From Comamonadaceae bacterium OS-4 (GTDB lineage Bacteria > Pseudomonadota > Gammaproteobacteria > Burkholderiales > Burkholderiaceae_C), in the NCBI GenBank assembly GCA_027924025.1, contig AP026970.1, positions 2,192,501 to 2,256,500 of the forward strand: a stretch of DNA of 64,000 nucleotides. Reading direction: 5' to 3'. A program made the position numbers and the translations under genes. Numbering within the stretch: position 1 is the first letter of the stretch; every line of letters starts with the position of its first letter. The notes beneath the pieces are model-generated. The model searched no databases. It saw only the letters and a program-made list of their open reading frames with translations, and had not been told where the DNA came from. Below, in pieces: positions 56,671-64,000 of the stretch.

Positions 56671-56948
56671 TGCATTAGCCCCATTCGGATTTCAGCAACA
56701 GCCGAATCCATATCAAGGGCATCAGCTTCTTCTACAAGACGGCGAATAAATGCGTCATCCGGTTTGATCGCACCGGACCTCAGTTCTTTAAGGTAGGGCT
56801 TTAAGGCAATGAAAACGTGTGCGATTGATATGTCGTCACGCCCTGCCTGTTCCCTTACATAAGCGGCCAGCCGCTCGAGTATTGGTGAAATTTCTTGCAC
56901 CACTTGCAAGACACGTTTGCTGATTGAAGAGATCTCTGTGGATTGCAT
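56667..56948 (-). CDS. hypothetical helical protein on the opposite strand
   Basis: A 93-residue all-helical protein (ISKRVLQVVQEISPILERLAAYV... FIRRLVEEADALDMDSAVAEIRMGLM) with no known motif. AAAGGGG precedes ATG 56948. It is the only leftward gene seen inside the element, divergent from the replication gene. A leftward gene here would suit a repressor or regulatory protein, but no HTH is evident. Confidence 0.55.
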   Translation of the reverse strand: MQSTEISSISKRVLQVVQEISPILERLAAYVREQAGRDDISIAHVFIALKPYLKELRSGAIKPDDAFIRRLVEEADALDMDSAVAEIRMGLMH

Positions 56949-57061
56949 TGGGTAGCCCCTTTCGTTGTTGAAGGCTCCACTTTGATGAATGCATTTGCAA
57001 AACGTACTTCGCTAAACGATTTCGCACATTTTCTATGGGGCTACACCCTGCTTGCACCCTC

Positions 57062-57100
57062 AAAAAAAAAGAGCGCTCCCGCCTAACCGGAAGCGCTCTT
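57062..57100 (-). terminator. leftward intrinsic terminator
   Basis: A 9-bp stem AAGAGCGCT / AGCGCTCTT (57069-57077 and 57092-57100). On the minus strand it is followed by nine T. No leftward gene precedes it, so it may end an unseen small transcript or block read-through toward the 56948 gene. Confidence 0.7.
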
Positions 57101-57144
57101 AAAACCCACTTTCAGGAGTCATAGCAACAAAGCGAAGCAACTTT

Positions 57145-57264
57145 ATGCGTCTGAAAGAAAAACTGCCAACGGTCGGATTTCGCTTTGATTTGATTGACGG
57201 CGAAATACGGCAGTTGGCATTCAAAGACTGTCAGAACGACTATCAAGAACCACAAGATTTTTAG
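57145..57264 (+). CDS. possible 39-residue small protein upstream of the primase gene
   Basis: ATG 57145 to TAG 57264 encodes 39 residues (MRLKEKLPTVGFRFDLIDGE and a Gln/Asp-rich end). The composition is protein-like, but the Shine-Dalgarno is poor and the frame is short. It ends 18 bases before the primase gene. The rest of 56949-57282 holds the terminator and the presumed divergent promoters. Confidence 0.35.
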   Translation: MRLKEKLPTVGFRFDLIDGEIRQLAFKDCQNDYQEPQDF

Positions 57265-57282
57265 CCCTTAAAGGGAATCGGA

Positions 57283-60200
57283 ATGAACATTGCAATAACA
57301 AAAATCACTGCCTCAAACCTAGTTGGTAAGACTGCATCTCTCATCGATGTGGCGGTTCGGTTTGCCCCCGCCGCTCAGCTTGTAGAAGGCACGATTGAAA
57401 TCGTAGAGATTGGAAGTCTGAAAGAACTCGCCGACCTGCAAAGCGAACTAACAAGTAACCAAATTTGCGTTTATGGCGTCCCAATTGATTCGACCAAAAC
57501 GCAGCTCACTACAAAGGCTCGCATTGCAACGGCAGGGGCGAATGCGCTCACCCGTTCACGCGACGATTTCAAATGGTCACAAGGCGCTGGCGTATTGCTT
57601 CTCGACTACGACCCTCCAAAGGATGGAAGTGCAGGACTCTCCCCCGCAGCGCTGGTAAACACGCTCCGCGCAGCGGTTCCCGAACTGTGCAGCGTCGATA
57701 TCCTTTGCAGACCAAGCGCTTCAAGCCACATTTGGGACAGAAAAACCCAAACAGAGTTGCGAGGTATTGGAGGTTTACACCTGTACATACTCATAGAACA
57801 AGCGCGCAGCATCCCCGAAACAGGACAAGCGATTTTTGAAAAACTCGTTTTGCATGGGCACGGACGAATTGAGACTTCCAAAGCGGGAACTCTACTAAGG
57901 CGCTCTTTAATTGATGCAAGCGTATGGCAACCCGAGCGTTTGGACTTTACTCGCGCGAACTGCGACGAAGGCCTAGAGCAGCGTTTCCCAGCACCGCAAA
58001 TCTTTGAATCGAAAAGCACCGACCTATTTGTCCCCCGCTTTCTCACAACTGTAGAGCTGACAGCATCCGAACATTCCGAAGTTGCACGAAAGTGGGAAAG
58101 CCTAGAAAGCGAGCCTGCGACTCGAATCAAGGCGTCTGAATGTCGGAGCGCGTGGGCATTGGAACAAGCACGGCGGCAGCTACCCGCCAACGCAAGCGAT
58201 TCAGCGCTGCACGCCGTAGCGGAGCAACTGGCAAATAACCTGAAAAATCGGATTCTTCCGAGCGACCTACAGATACGCTTGCAATCAGGTAATTTCGTGA
58301 CCGTACAGGCAATCGCTAGCGCCCCTAAACGGTTCGATGGTGTGAAGTGCGCCGACCCAATTGAACACGACTATGGCGACGGCAAGACCGTCGGGATCAT
58401 CCAGACGAACCGCTACCCACCTTGCATCAAGTCTCTAGCGCATGGGGGTGATACGTATTATTTGTTCGACTGGCAGACAGCCGTGCTGGATGACTTCGAC
58501 GTATTGCCGTCGCCAGTTGCTGAGTTGATTGAAGAGCTTCGCAAGCTCAAGCCCGAGGAATTAAAGACGACCTGGGCAGAACGAGCAGCAAAACTTGGAA
58601 AAGCTGATCGAATCGCAGTGCGTGACGTGGTTGCAGGAATAACTGGGCAGAAACCAGCACAACTGAATGCGCAGCTCGCAGAGGTTCGCGCAACACTCGA
58701 TCGCACAAAAAACGACCATGAAATTGAAAGGCGTGCCGATGGCCGCGCCCTTATGCAGTTCACACCGGAGGATCAAACCAATCAGGCCGACGAAGTTGAA
58801 CAGCTAGTTGTTAAGCGCGCTCGACCTGGTGAATATGTTTGTTTTTCCGGCCAGTTGGCACAGGTGATCGAAAAAGAGTTGCCATACGCGCATCAAATCG
58901 ACAACCCAGACGGTAAAGCGCCCCCAGTGCTACAAATTGATTTACTGAATGATGTGAGCATTCTTCGACACGTGGAGTCGGCGGTTGTCTTTTTCACAGA
59001 ATCTCGGGGGCACAAAAAGGCAATCAGTGTCCCAAGTGGAATCGTTGAAATTCTGCGAAACAAGACCCACCACGCAGCGCCAAAGGTGACCGGTCTTGTC
59101 CCACATCCGATAGTTTTGCGGGATGGGTCAATCTTGGCATTGCCTGGTCTAGATAAACGTACGGGCCTGTTTGTAAGCGGCAATGGCTTATCGGGTGCAC
59201 AACCGTTTCAACTGCCAGAGGCTCGCGAAGCACTGGCACGGCTACGACGAACAGTGCTGGAGGGATTTGAGTTTCAAACCCCGCTTGATGGCGACGTTGC
59301 GCTTGCAGCTTTGTTAACGGGCATACAGCGTAGGCTACTCGATATGGCCCCTGGATGGGCTGTGCTGGCTTCAACGCAATCGTCGGGCAAGACAACCCTT
59401 GCCCGAATCGTGCACATCTTGCTGACGGGTTGCGACATGCCAGCAACAGCCTTTCCAAACGGCGATGAAACCGAGATGCAAAAGCGCCTGCTTGCAACGC
59501 TGCAACGTGGGCCTGCAATGGTGACATTCGACAACATACCGGACGGTTTTACCTTTCGCTCTGCATCCCTTGCTAGTGCATTAACGTCCCCGTCTTTTTC
59601 ACAGCGAGTTCTAGGATCGACGCGCGAAGTCGAATATCCAACAAACACACTGTTTGTGCTTACCGGAAACAACCTCTCATTCGGTGCGGACGAGTTGTCT
59701 AGATGGCTTGTGTGCCGCCTGGCCCCTAAAACAGCGACACCCGAAACACGGTCTTTCAAAAACCCTGACGTGCTCGGGCACACCCTCCGCATTCGCGACT
59801 CAGTTTTACGTGACGCAATAGGCGTGATTGCTGGCTATCGCACTTATGCCGCTAACTCGATTGCACCTAGCAGCAGGTATCACCACTGGGATGCCGTAGT
59901 TCGGCAGCCGCTGATATGGGCAGGCGCGACCGACATCGCACAGGTGTTTGACTCCAACAGCGTGCAATCAGATGAACGCAATGCACACAGGGCACTACTC
60001 GCAATTCTTTTGGAGAAGTTCGGAGGGCTCTGGTTCTCCGCGCGCCAAGTTTCGCACGTAGCGTTTCACCCCGATGGGCCAGACGAATTGGCATATGAGA
60101 GCCGGTTGCAGATTGCCCTCGAAACGCTACGAACCAAAGACGTAAAGAGTCCGCGAAGTGTTGGGGCATGTCTCAATGCCCGACTAGGGCAATTGGCGGC

Positions 60201-60288
60201 TGTCAACGGTAAAGAAGTGCGACTAGAGGCACGCCCAAATGCACACACGGGTTCAAAGGAATACCGAGTTGCGGGTTATGCGGGTTAA
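57283..60288 (+). CDS. primase-helicase replication protein of the element
   Basis: A 1001-residue protein. The N-terminal third resembles an archaeo-eukaryotic primase/PrimPol: LLLDYD with Asp108 and Asp110, GGLHLY with His166, and RRSLIDASVW with Asp211, in the order of AEP motifs I-III. The C-terminal half has a P-loop, STQSSGKTT (Lys703), then MVTFDNIP (Asp750) as Walker B and LFVLTGNN as a sensor-1-like strand, fitting an SF3/AAA+ type helicase. It would prime and unwind the element's own DNA. ATG 57283 follows AAAGGG. It is the largest gene of the element and the first of the rightward block. Confidence 0.75.
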   Translation: MNIAITKITASNLVGKTASLIDVAVRFAPAAQLVEGTIEIVEIGSLKELADLQSELTSNQICVYGVPIDSTKTQLTTKARIATAGANALTRSRDDFKWSQGAGVLLLDYDPPKDGSAGLSPAALVNTLRAAVPELCSVDILCRPSASSHIWDRKTQTELRGIGGLHLYILIEQARSIPETGQAIFEKLVLHGHGRIETSKAGTLLRRSLIDASVWQPERLDFTRANCDEGLEQRFPAPQIFESKSTDLFVPRFLTTVELTASEHSEVARKWESLESEPATRIKASECRSAWALEQARRQLPANASDSALHAVAEQLANNLKNRILPSDLQIRLQSGNFVTVQAIASAPKRFDGVKCADPIEHDYGDGKTVGIIQTNRYPPCIKSLAHGGDTYYLFDWQTAVLDDFDVLPSPVAELIEELRKLKPEELKTTWAERAAKLGKADRIAVRDVVAGITGQKPAQLNAQLAEVRATLDRTKNDHEIERRADGRALMQFTPEDQTNQADEVEQLVVKRARPGEYVCFSGQLAQVIEKELPYAHQIDNPDGKAPPVLQIDLLNDVSILRHVESAVVFFTESRGHKKAISVPSGIVEILRNKTHHAAPKVTGLVPHPIVLRDGSILALPGLDKRTGLFVSGNGLSGAQPFQLPEAREALARLRRTVLEGFEFQTPLDGDVALAALLTGIQRRLLDMAPGWAVLASTQSSGKTTLARIVHILLTGCDMPATAFPNGDETEMQKRLLATLQRGPAMVTFDNIPDGFTFRSASLASALTSPSFSQRVLGSTREVEYPTNTLFVLTGNNLSFGADELSRWLVCRLAPKTATPETRSFKNPDVLGHTLRIRDSVLRDAIGVIAGYRTYAANSIAPSSRYHHWDAVVRQPLIWAGATDIAQVFDSNSVQSDERNAHRALLAILLEKFGGLWFSARQVSHVAFHPDGPDELAYESRLQIALETLRTKDVKSPRSVGACLNARLGQLAAVNGKEVRLEARPNAHTGSKEYRVAGYAG

Positions 60289-60430
60289 GCGGGTCTTTCC
60301 CATGTCACACCAGAAAAAACACTGAATTTATTTTTCCTTACTTTCATATCCAAGTGACTGAAAAGCGACCCGCAAAACCCGCACAACCCGCAAATTGACA
60401 ACACCAATCAAGAACAACTTAGGAATCAAT

Positions 60431-60793
60431 ATGAACGCCGACACCGCCAACAAACTGATCACTCGTACGCTGAAATTGCCGACAGCTGCAATGCCTCTAG
60501 CATTTGCACTTCTGCATGCCTGTGAAGACGACTATTTGCCGCCATCTGTCAGGGTGGGCTTAAAGAGGACTTTGATGCTGCGTCACCCAGTAGAACCACC
60601 TTCACGCGCCGGAATTGCAATAGTGGTCATTGGGGCAATACGTAAATCCGGACTTAATTCACCCACCGCTGCAAGCGTGATTGAAGAACAGTGGGCCCTA
60701 CTTGATGAAATGGACTCAACCGAACGGGCAAAACTGGCATTGCAATGGTTCGATGATGTCTGCACATGTGCCGCAGTCAATGGAGTTATGTAA
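60431..60793 (+). CDS. hypothetical protein
   Basis: A 120-residue helical protein with no recognised family (NKLITRTLKLPTAAMPLAFAL, later LDEMDSTERAKLALQWFDDV). ATG 60431 has AGGAAT seven bases upstream; the longer frame from 60395 lacks one. It lies 142 bases after the primase gene, a gap with no further feature seen. Confidence 0.6.
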   Translation: MNADTANKLITRTLKLPTAAMPLAFALLHACEDDYLPPSVRVGLKRTLMLRHPVEPPSRAGIAIVVIGAIRKSGLNSPTAASVIEEQWALLDEMDSTERAKLALQWFDDVCTCAAVNGVM

Positions 60794-60846
60794 GTCGCTA
60801 TGAATCTAAGCACGTCATATGGCACACGCACCTAGAGAATTGCTAA

Positions 60847-60975
60847 ATGTTTAGCCAAAATCAACTGAAGCGTGATCGCACTGTAGTAAACTTTTTGAAG
60901 CCAGTCGGGCCTGCCGCCTCCTTGACTGGACTGCTTGGCCTCACGACGGCTATAGGCGATCTAAACTGGAAATAG
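60847..60975 (+). CDS. possible 42-residue small protein
   Basis: ATG 60847 to TAG 60975 gives 42 residues, with a basic N-terminus (MFSQNQLKRDRTVVNFLKP) and then a Gly/Leu/Ala-rich stretch that could cross a membrane. The ribosome-binding site is weak (AGAGAATT). Tentative; the region 60794-61047 otherwise shows nothing. Confidence 0.3.
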   Translation: MFSQNQLKRDRTVVNFLKPVGPAASLTGLLGLTTAIGDLNWK

Positions 60976-61047
60976 GCAGTGGTCAGGTCATGCGCGTTGT
61001 CCCACTCTCTGCAGACGCAACGCCGAAATTATTGAAAGGAAGCTTCA

Positions 61048-61185
61048 ATGAAGCCGAACATCTCTAAGACCTGGGTTGCTGGGACAACTGCATTTATGGC
61101 CGTTTTTTGGGGACTTAGTCTCCAATTCGACCCAATGCTTGCTTTTGCTCTATCGCTGGTCGTAATTTCAGCGACGAAAAACTAG
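61048..61185 (+). CDS. 45-residue single-pass membrane protein
   Basis: ATG 61048 is preceded by GAAAGGAAG at good spacing. The product begins MKPNISKTWVAGTTAFMAVF and has one hydrophobic span of about 30 residues, ending in a short basic tail (SATKN). It could be a small inner-membrane or virion protein. No homologue is recalled. A perfect 11-bp hairpin begins within ten bases of its stop codon. Confidence 0.5.
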   Translation: MKPNISKTWVAGTTAFMAVFWGLSLQFDPMLAFALSLVVISATKN

Positions 61186-61231
61186 CTGTTGCATGGGTAG
61201 GGTGGCAACACCCTACCCACGCATCCAACAG
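61186..61231 (+). ncRNA. structured RNA hairpin with GCAA loop
   Basis: TGGGTAGGGTG-GCAA-CACCCTACCCA (61194-61219) is a perfect 11-bp stem closed by a GNRA-type tetraloop. An outer 6-bp stem CTGTTG/CAACAG (61186 and 61226) is separated by a small internal loop. No T run follows, so it is not a normal intrinsic terminator. It may protect the upstream message, attenuate, or be a protein-binding RNA element. Confidence 0.55.
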
Positions 61232-61492
61232 ATGCGGCACGAACCTACATCTGGACACTCATTACAAACGCTACACCTGCACTGTTTGAAGTGGCGGGGA
61301 CCCTGGCACAAAGAATTTGCACACGGGGGCGAAGAAGCCCGTCGATTGAGAGTTTTTCAGTTTCACAGACTTGATTGCTGTAACTCTTCACCTAGGCAAA
61401 TAGTCAAACAGTTCAAAGCGGGGCGAACTGGCTCGATTACCTGCGAAATCTGACCGTTGGACGTTATCGCTGCGCATCGCGACGATGACGGC
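61232..61492. other. region before the capsid operon, no clear gene
   Basis: A rightward frame from ATG 61232 to 61453 could encode 73 residues rich in His, Cys and Arg (HLHCLKWRGPWHKEF). It begins in the hairpin region without a ribosome-binding site, so it is not called. Nothing else was recognised. Confidence 0.3.
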
Positions 61493-61720
61493 ATGAACAC
61501 CCCTCAAGCCCCCCACTACCGCCTAGCGTATGCCGCGCAATTGGCAGGTCTGACACCCGAACTTTTTCTTTCAGCCTGCCAGCTTGGGCAAATCCCTGTG
61601 TCGGTCAATCGACTTGGTAAGCGTGGGCTTTGGTACGTGCATGGCGCTGAATTGATGGCTTTCCTAGGCCCAAAAGCACCAGAGAGCTTGCGAAACCTCT
61701 TCGTGACAGCGCTCCCTTAA
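61493..61720 (+). CDS. small winged-helix/excisionase-like protein
   Basis: A 75-residue protein reading as one helix-turn-helix unit: AYAAQLAGLTPELFLSACQLGQIPVS, then a wing RLGKRGLWYVHGAELMAFL. This resembles excisionase/AlpA-type proteins, as does the gene at 56060 in a more diverged form. It lies 38 bases before the capsid gene and might regulate the structural genes. ATG 61493 was chosen; no strong Shine-Dalgarno is present. Confidence 0.55.
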   Translation: MNTPQAPHYRLAYAAQLAGLTPELFLSACQLGQIPVSVNRLGKRGLWYVHGAELMAFLGPKAPESLRNLFVTALP

Positions 61721-61758
61721 TCACCTTAAACATTTTTTTGACCCCCTGGAGCATTTCA

Positions 61759-62742
61759 ATGCCAACACTTCTGAACGATGACTTTTCCCTATCGACCCTT
61801 TGCCAAGGCATAAATACCGCGCCGGTATCGTTTGGGCCAGTTGCAAATGAAAGCTTGTTTACTCAAGCGCCTGGCACGACCGTAGATATCGAAATTGAAA
61901 AGATTGATGAAACACTGACCTTGATTCAGACCTCACTTCGTGGCGGCATCGGTGACATGCACCCAACCACCCGACGCAGTATGGTCAAACTCAAAGCCCC
62001 GCATATCCGTACCAGCTCGACAATCCTTGCTGACAGTTGGCAGGGGCGCACGGGCTTCAATCAGAAAGGCTCGCCTGCAAACGTACTAACCGAGCGCGAT
62101 CGAATCCTGGGAGAGCACCGGCGACGTATCGAAGCGACGATTGACTTTCACATGACTCGCGCTCTCGCCGGTCAAGTACTCGATGCTGATGGCTCTGTAT
62201 TGGTGGACTTGCTAGCCGAGTTCGGTGTTTCGCAGGCCATGGTTGACTGCGGATTGGACACCGGATCGACCAACGTAACAAACAAGCTGATTGCAGCGCG
62301 ACGGCTATCCGAATCCGAACTGGGCATTTTCACAGCCAAATCTTGGGTTGCTTTTGCAGATGCTGAATACATGGATGCGCTTCGTGCACATCCCTCGATT
62401 GAAGCAGCACTGGCGGGCCACACCGCCGCAACTTTGATGATTGCAGATCATCGCTCAGGGGATTTGGTTGTCGGAGGCATTCGGTTCATTGAAGTCCCGA
62501 ATCGCGCCGGCCACACCTACATAGATGCGGGCACTGCATACCTTTGTCCCGAGGGCATTCCGCAGATGTTTATGACGAACTTCGCACCTGCCGACTACGT
62601 GGACTCAGTGAACGAAACTGCATTGCCACTGTATAGCCGTGGTCACGAGTTGCCCTTCAACCGTGGCGTGATGGTGGAATCGCAAGCGAATCCAATTTCT
62701 ATCGTTACACGTCCCCGAGCAGTTATCAAGCTGACCGCATAA
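61759..62742 (+). CDS. major capsid protein, lambda gpE family (HK97 fold)
   Basis: A 327-residue protein matching the gpE/Phage_cap_E pattern. It has an N-terminal stretch with PGTTVDIEIEKIDETLTLIQTS followed by KLKAPHIRTSSTILADS. A long helix has ILGEHRRRIEATIDFHMTRALAGQVLDADG. The closing segment is QANPISIVTRPRAVIKLTA, similar to the QSNP..RP..(V/L)K ending of this family. It forms the icosahedral shell. ATG 61759 has GGAG eight bases upstream. No protease or decoration-protein gene precedes it. Confidence 0.85.
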   Translation: MPTLLNDDFSLSTLCQGINTAPVSFGPVANESLFTQAPGTTVDIEIEKIDETLTLIQTSLRGGIGDMHPTTRRSMVKLKAPHIRTSSTILADSWQGRTGFNQKGSPANVLTERDRILGEHRRRIEATIDFHMTRALAGQVLDADGSVLVDLLAEFGVSQAMVDCGLDTGSTNVTNKLIAARRLSESELGIFTAKSWVAFADAEYMDALRAHPSIEAALAGHTAATLMIADHRSGDLVVGGIRFIEVPNRAGHTYIDAGTAYLCPEGIPQMFMTNFAPADYVDSVNETALPLYSRGHELPFNRGVMVESQANPISIVTRPRAVIKLTA

Positions 62743-62792
62743 ACATGCAACGCCCGCCGCCCGTCTTGGTCGGAGGGCATCGAGAAACACAC

Positions 62793-63182
62793 ATGAAAAA
62801 ACAAATTGATTTCGTGAAACTGGCAGCGCTTCGCGATTCGCACGCCAGACTGCATGCGGACTACCGGAACACCGCTGAGCGGGCACGTGAAGCAATGGCA
62901 GACGTTATGCGAATCCGAACACCGGCACCAAGTGGCACATACGAGCAACAGGCCGCGACTGAAAAAATCATGCAGTTATCGATAACTGAGTTACGCGAAC
63001 TGCACCCCGAATCGCTTACCGCAGCGGGGCTTACAAAGCGCGTTATTCAACGAGTAATTGACGCCCAAACGCGAGCAGACTCGCTCCGAAAAGAAGCTGA
63101 AATATTGTCGAAGCCACTGCATCAGAGTAGCCAATTGATAGCCCGCCTCAACGAATACGCAAGCCCACTGGAAGTCTTATGA
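62793..63182 (+). CDS. hypothetical coiled-coil protein downstream of the capsid gene
   Basis: A 129-residue, largely helical, charged protein (LRDSHARLHADYRNTAERAREAM, VIDAQTRADSLRKEAEILSK) probably forming a coiled coil. ATG 62793 was chosen over an upstream in-frame start because MKKQIDFVKL is a normal N-terminus. It could be a scaffolding or head-associated protein from its position; no family is recognised. Its stop overlaps the next start (ATGA). Confidence 0.6.
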   Translation: MKKQIDFVKLAALRDSHARLHADYRNTAERAREAMADVMRIRTPAPSGTYEQQAATEKIMQLSITELRELHPESLTAAGLTKRVIQRVIDAQTRADSLRKEAEILSKPLHQSSQLIARLNEYASPLEVL

Positions 63183-63697
63183 GCAGAACACCAAAAAGTG
63201 CGACTGAACATGTCGAAACATTGCGCAAGAAAATCACGGCGCTGCAACTTGAACGCGAAACGCTCAACTCCCAAAAACGAAGTCGTGAAGAGGTAGTTGC
63301 ACAGCTTGACACGCAGCTATCAGTGTGGAAATCCGCGGGGATCGGAAACTTCACCCGAGAACTGCAAAAATCTGCCAGCGGACAGGCTACAGACTTTCTA
63401 GCAGTGCGCGGTGCGGCGAATGTGCAGGCCGCACCTGGAACGGCACCGTTCACTTTGAACTTGGGGCCTTTACTTGTGGCACTTGTGGGCGAAAAAGTCG
63501 TTAGAGCTGCGATCCTGAGTGACTTAGATCGGTTGCCCGAGGGGCTTACCGCAGGAGCATCCAAAACCCGTATCCGAGCGATATCAAGCGAACTTGATCA
63601 ACTTGAAGCACAAGAGGAAGCTCTGATTGATGCATCCAACGGGGCAATAGAGCGCAGATCAGACGCACGCCCTGAAATCATCCTGACCATAAATTAG
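63179..63697 (+). CDS. hypothetical protein with coiled-coil ends
   Basis: A 172-residue protein. Residues 8-50 form a strong heptad coiled coil (VETLRKKITALQLERETLNSQ), followed by a small-residue middle (NLGPLLVALVGEKVVRAAIL, possibly membrane-active) and a second helical segment rich in Glu (SSELDQLEAQEEALID). Coupled by ATGA to the previous gene. It may be structural; no family is recognised. Confidence 0.6.
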   Translation: MSRTPKSATEHVETLRKKITALQLERETLNSQKRSREEVVAQLDTQLSVWKSAGIGNFTRELQKSASGQATDFLAVRGAANVQAAPGTAPFTLNLGPLLVALVGEKVVRAAILSDLDRLPEGLTAGASKTRIRAISSELDQLEAQEEALIDASNGAIERRSDARPEIILTIN

Positions 63698-63699
63698 CG

Positions 63700-64000
63700 A
63701 TGGCAAAGCGACCTCGCCCAAACCGCATAACCTCCGAACGGATTTTGAGCAGAAATTACGAGGGAACGATGCCGCCCAAGTACTGTCATTTCGCATCTAT
63801 CGCTGGGGTACCGGTCTACAAGCTGTCCAATGGGTATTGGCGATTCGTGAGTTGGAGCAAGCGGGTTAACTTCACCACACTGTTCCCCGAGCTGGTGACT
63901 TTGGCAGACCTGTTGCCCGACCATATCACCGGAAGCAACACGCTAACAAATGACCAAATCGGCACCCGCAACGGGTTGCCGGTCTTCCTGTGCCAACAAA
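63700..64000 (+). CDS. hypothetical protein (partial, runs off the window)
   Basis: ATG 63700 opens a frame of 100 codons without a stop at the window edge, starting two bases after the previous stop. The visible part has a basic N-terminus (MAKRPRPNRITSERIL) and then a beta-rich stretch with aromatic residues (VYKLSNGYWRFVSWSK). No family is recognised. Confidence 0.6.
   Translation, partial: MAKRPRPNRITSERILSRNYEGTMPPKYCHFASIAGVPVYKLSNGYWRFVSWSKRVNFTTLFPELVTLADLLPDHITGSNTLTNDQIGTRNGLPVFLCQQ

Larger units (their letters stand above)
54301..64000 (+). mobile_element. dusA-integrated element with capsid gene (right end not seen)
   Basis: A tyrosine recombinase adjacent to the 5' end of dusA opens a run of genes of lower GC content and unlike function. 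These are two small winged-helix proteins, hypothetical proteins, a primase-helicase, a capsid protein and coiled-coil proteins, nearly all rightward. The content is that of a prophage or phage satellite. In the visible 9.7 kb there is no terminase, portal, protease, tail or lysis gene. Confidence 0.8.

Overview
The window looks like a chromosome segment of a betaproteobacterium of the family Comamonadaceae (Rhodoferax/Curvibacter-like; this assignment is an inference). The grounds are a GC-rich backbone, an isc operon next to uvrB and dnaQ, an intracellular PHB depolymerase, a complete methylmalonyl-CoA pathway, and a dispersed palindromic repeat of the type I associate from memory with this family. 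No rRNA, CRISPR array or transposase gene was seen.

Layout. 1-4.3 kb: the end of a type IV pilus minor-pilin cluster (a gene tail, pilY1, a pilE-type pilin), AT-richer than what follows. 4.3-12.4 kb: housekeeping genes (ribD, ribE, rpiA, pyrD), two lipoproteins, an FAD oxidoreductase, an alpha/beta hydrolase and a YcgR/PilZ protein, closed by a bidirectional terminator and tRNA-Val(CAC). 12.5-18.6 kb: leftward isc operon (iscR-iscS-iscU-iscA-hscB-hscA-fdx) with dnaQ tucked behind it and an IscR-type operator over the promoter. 18.6-29.2 kb: uvrB, a nitronate monooxygenase, an aromatic/aspartate aminotransferase, a secreted zinc phospholipase C/P1-nuclease-like protein, phaZ, an RsxB-type ferredoxin and a chemoreceptor with a C-terminal Cache domain. 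29.2-38.3 kb: leftward propionyl-CoA operon (mutase, MeaB, a secreted esterase, PccB, PccA, epimerase-like protein), ending in a strong terminator and divergent from a GntR regulator.

38.3-46.5 kb: an exopolysaccharide/group-4-capsule-like export cassette (SLBB export protein, Wzz, GfcA-like, GfcB-like, and a single protein joining GfcC-like, YjbH and PAP2 phosphatase parts) with no glycosyltransferases. It sits exactly between an intact gntR and a chimeric scar in which the 3' part of a thioesterase gene is joined to a 5'-truncated, 597/599-identical copy of gntR at a 7-bp microhomology. After the scar come a PAS-GGDEF-EAL protein and the intact thioesterase gene. The simplest reading is a tandem duplication followed by replacement of one copy's middle by the export cassette, although the two repeats differ in divergence. 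51.5-53.4 kb: a small envelope/stress module.

From about 54.3 kb to the right edge lies an integrated element inserted at the 5' end of dusA. It carries a tyrosine recombinase, two small winged-helix/AlpA-like proteins, a 1001-residue protein joining an archaeo-eukaryotic primase-like part to an NTPase/helicase part, several very small proteins, structured RNA-like hairpins, and a lambda-gpE-family major capsid protein followed by two coiled-coil proteins. No terminase, portal or protease gene occurs before the capsid gene. The layout suggests a capsid-encoding phage satellite or a minimal prophage, but its right end is outside the window.
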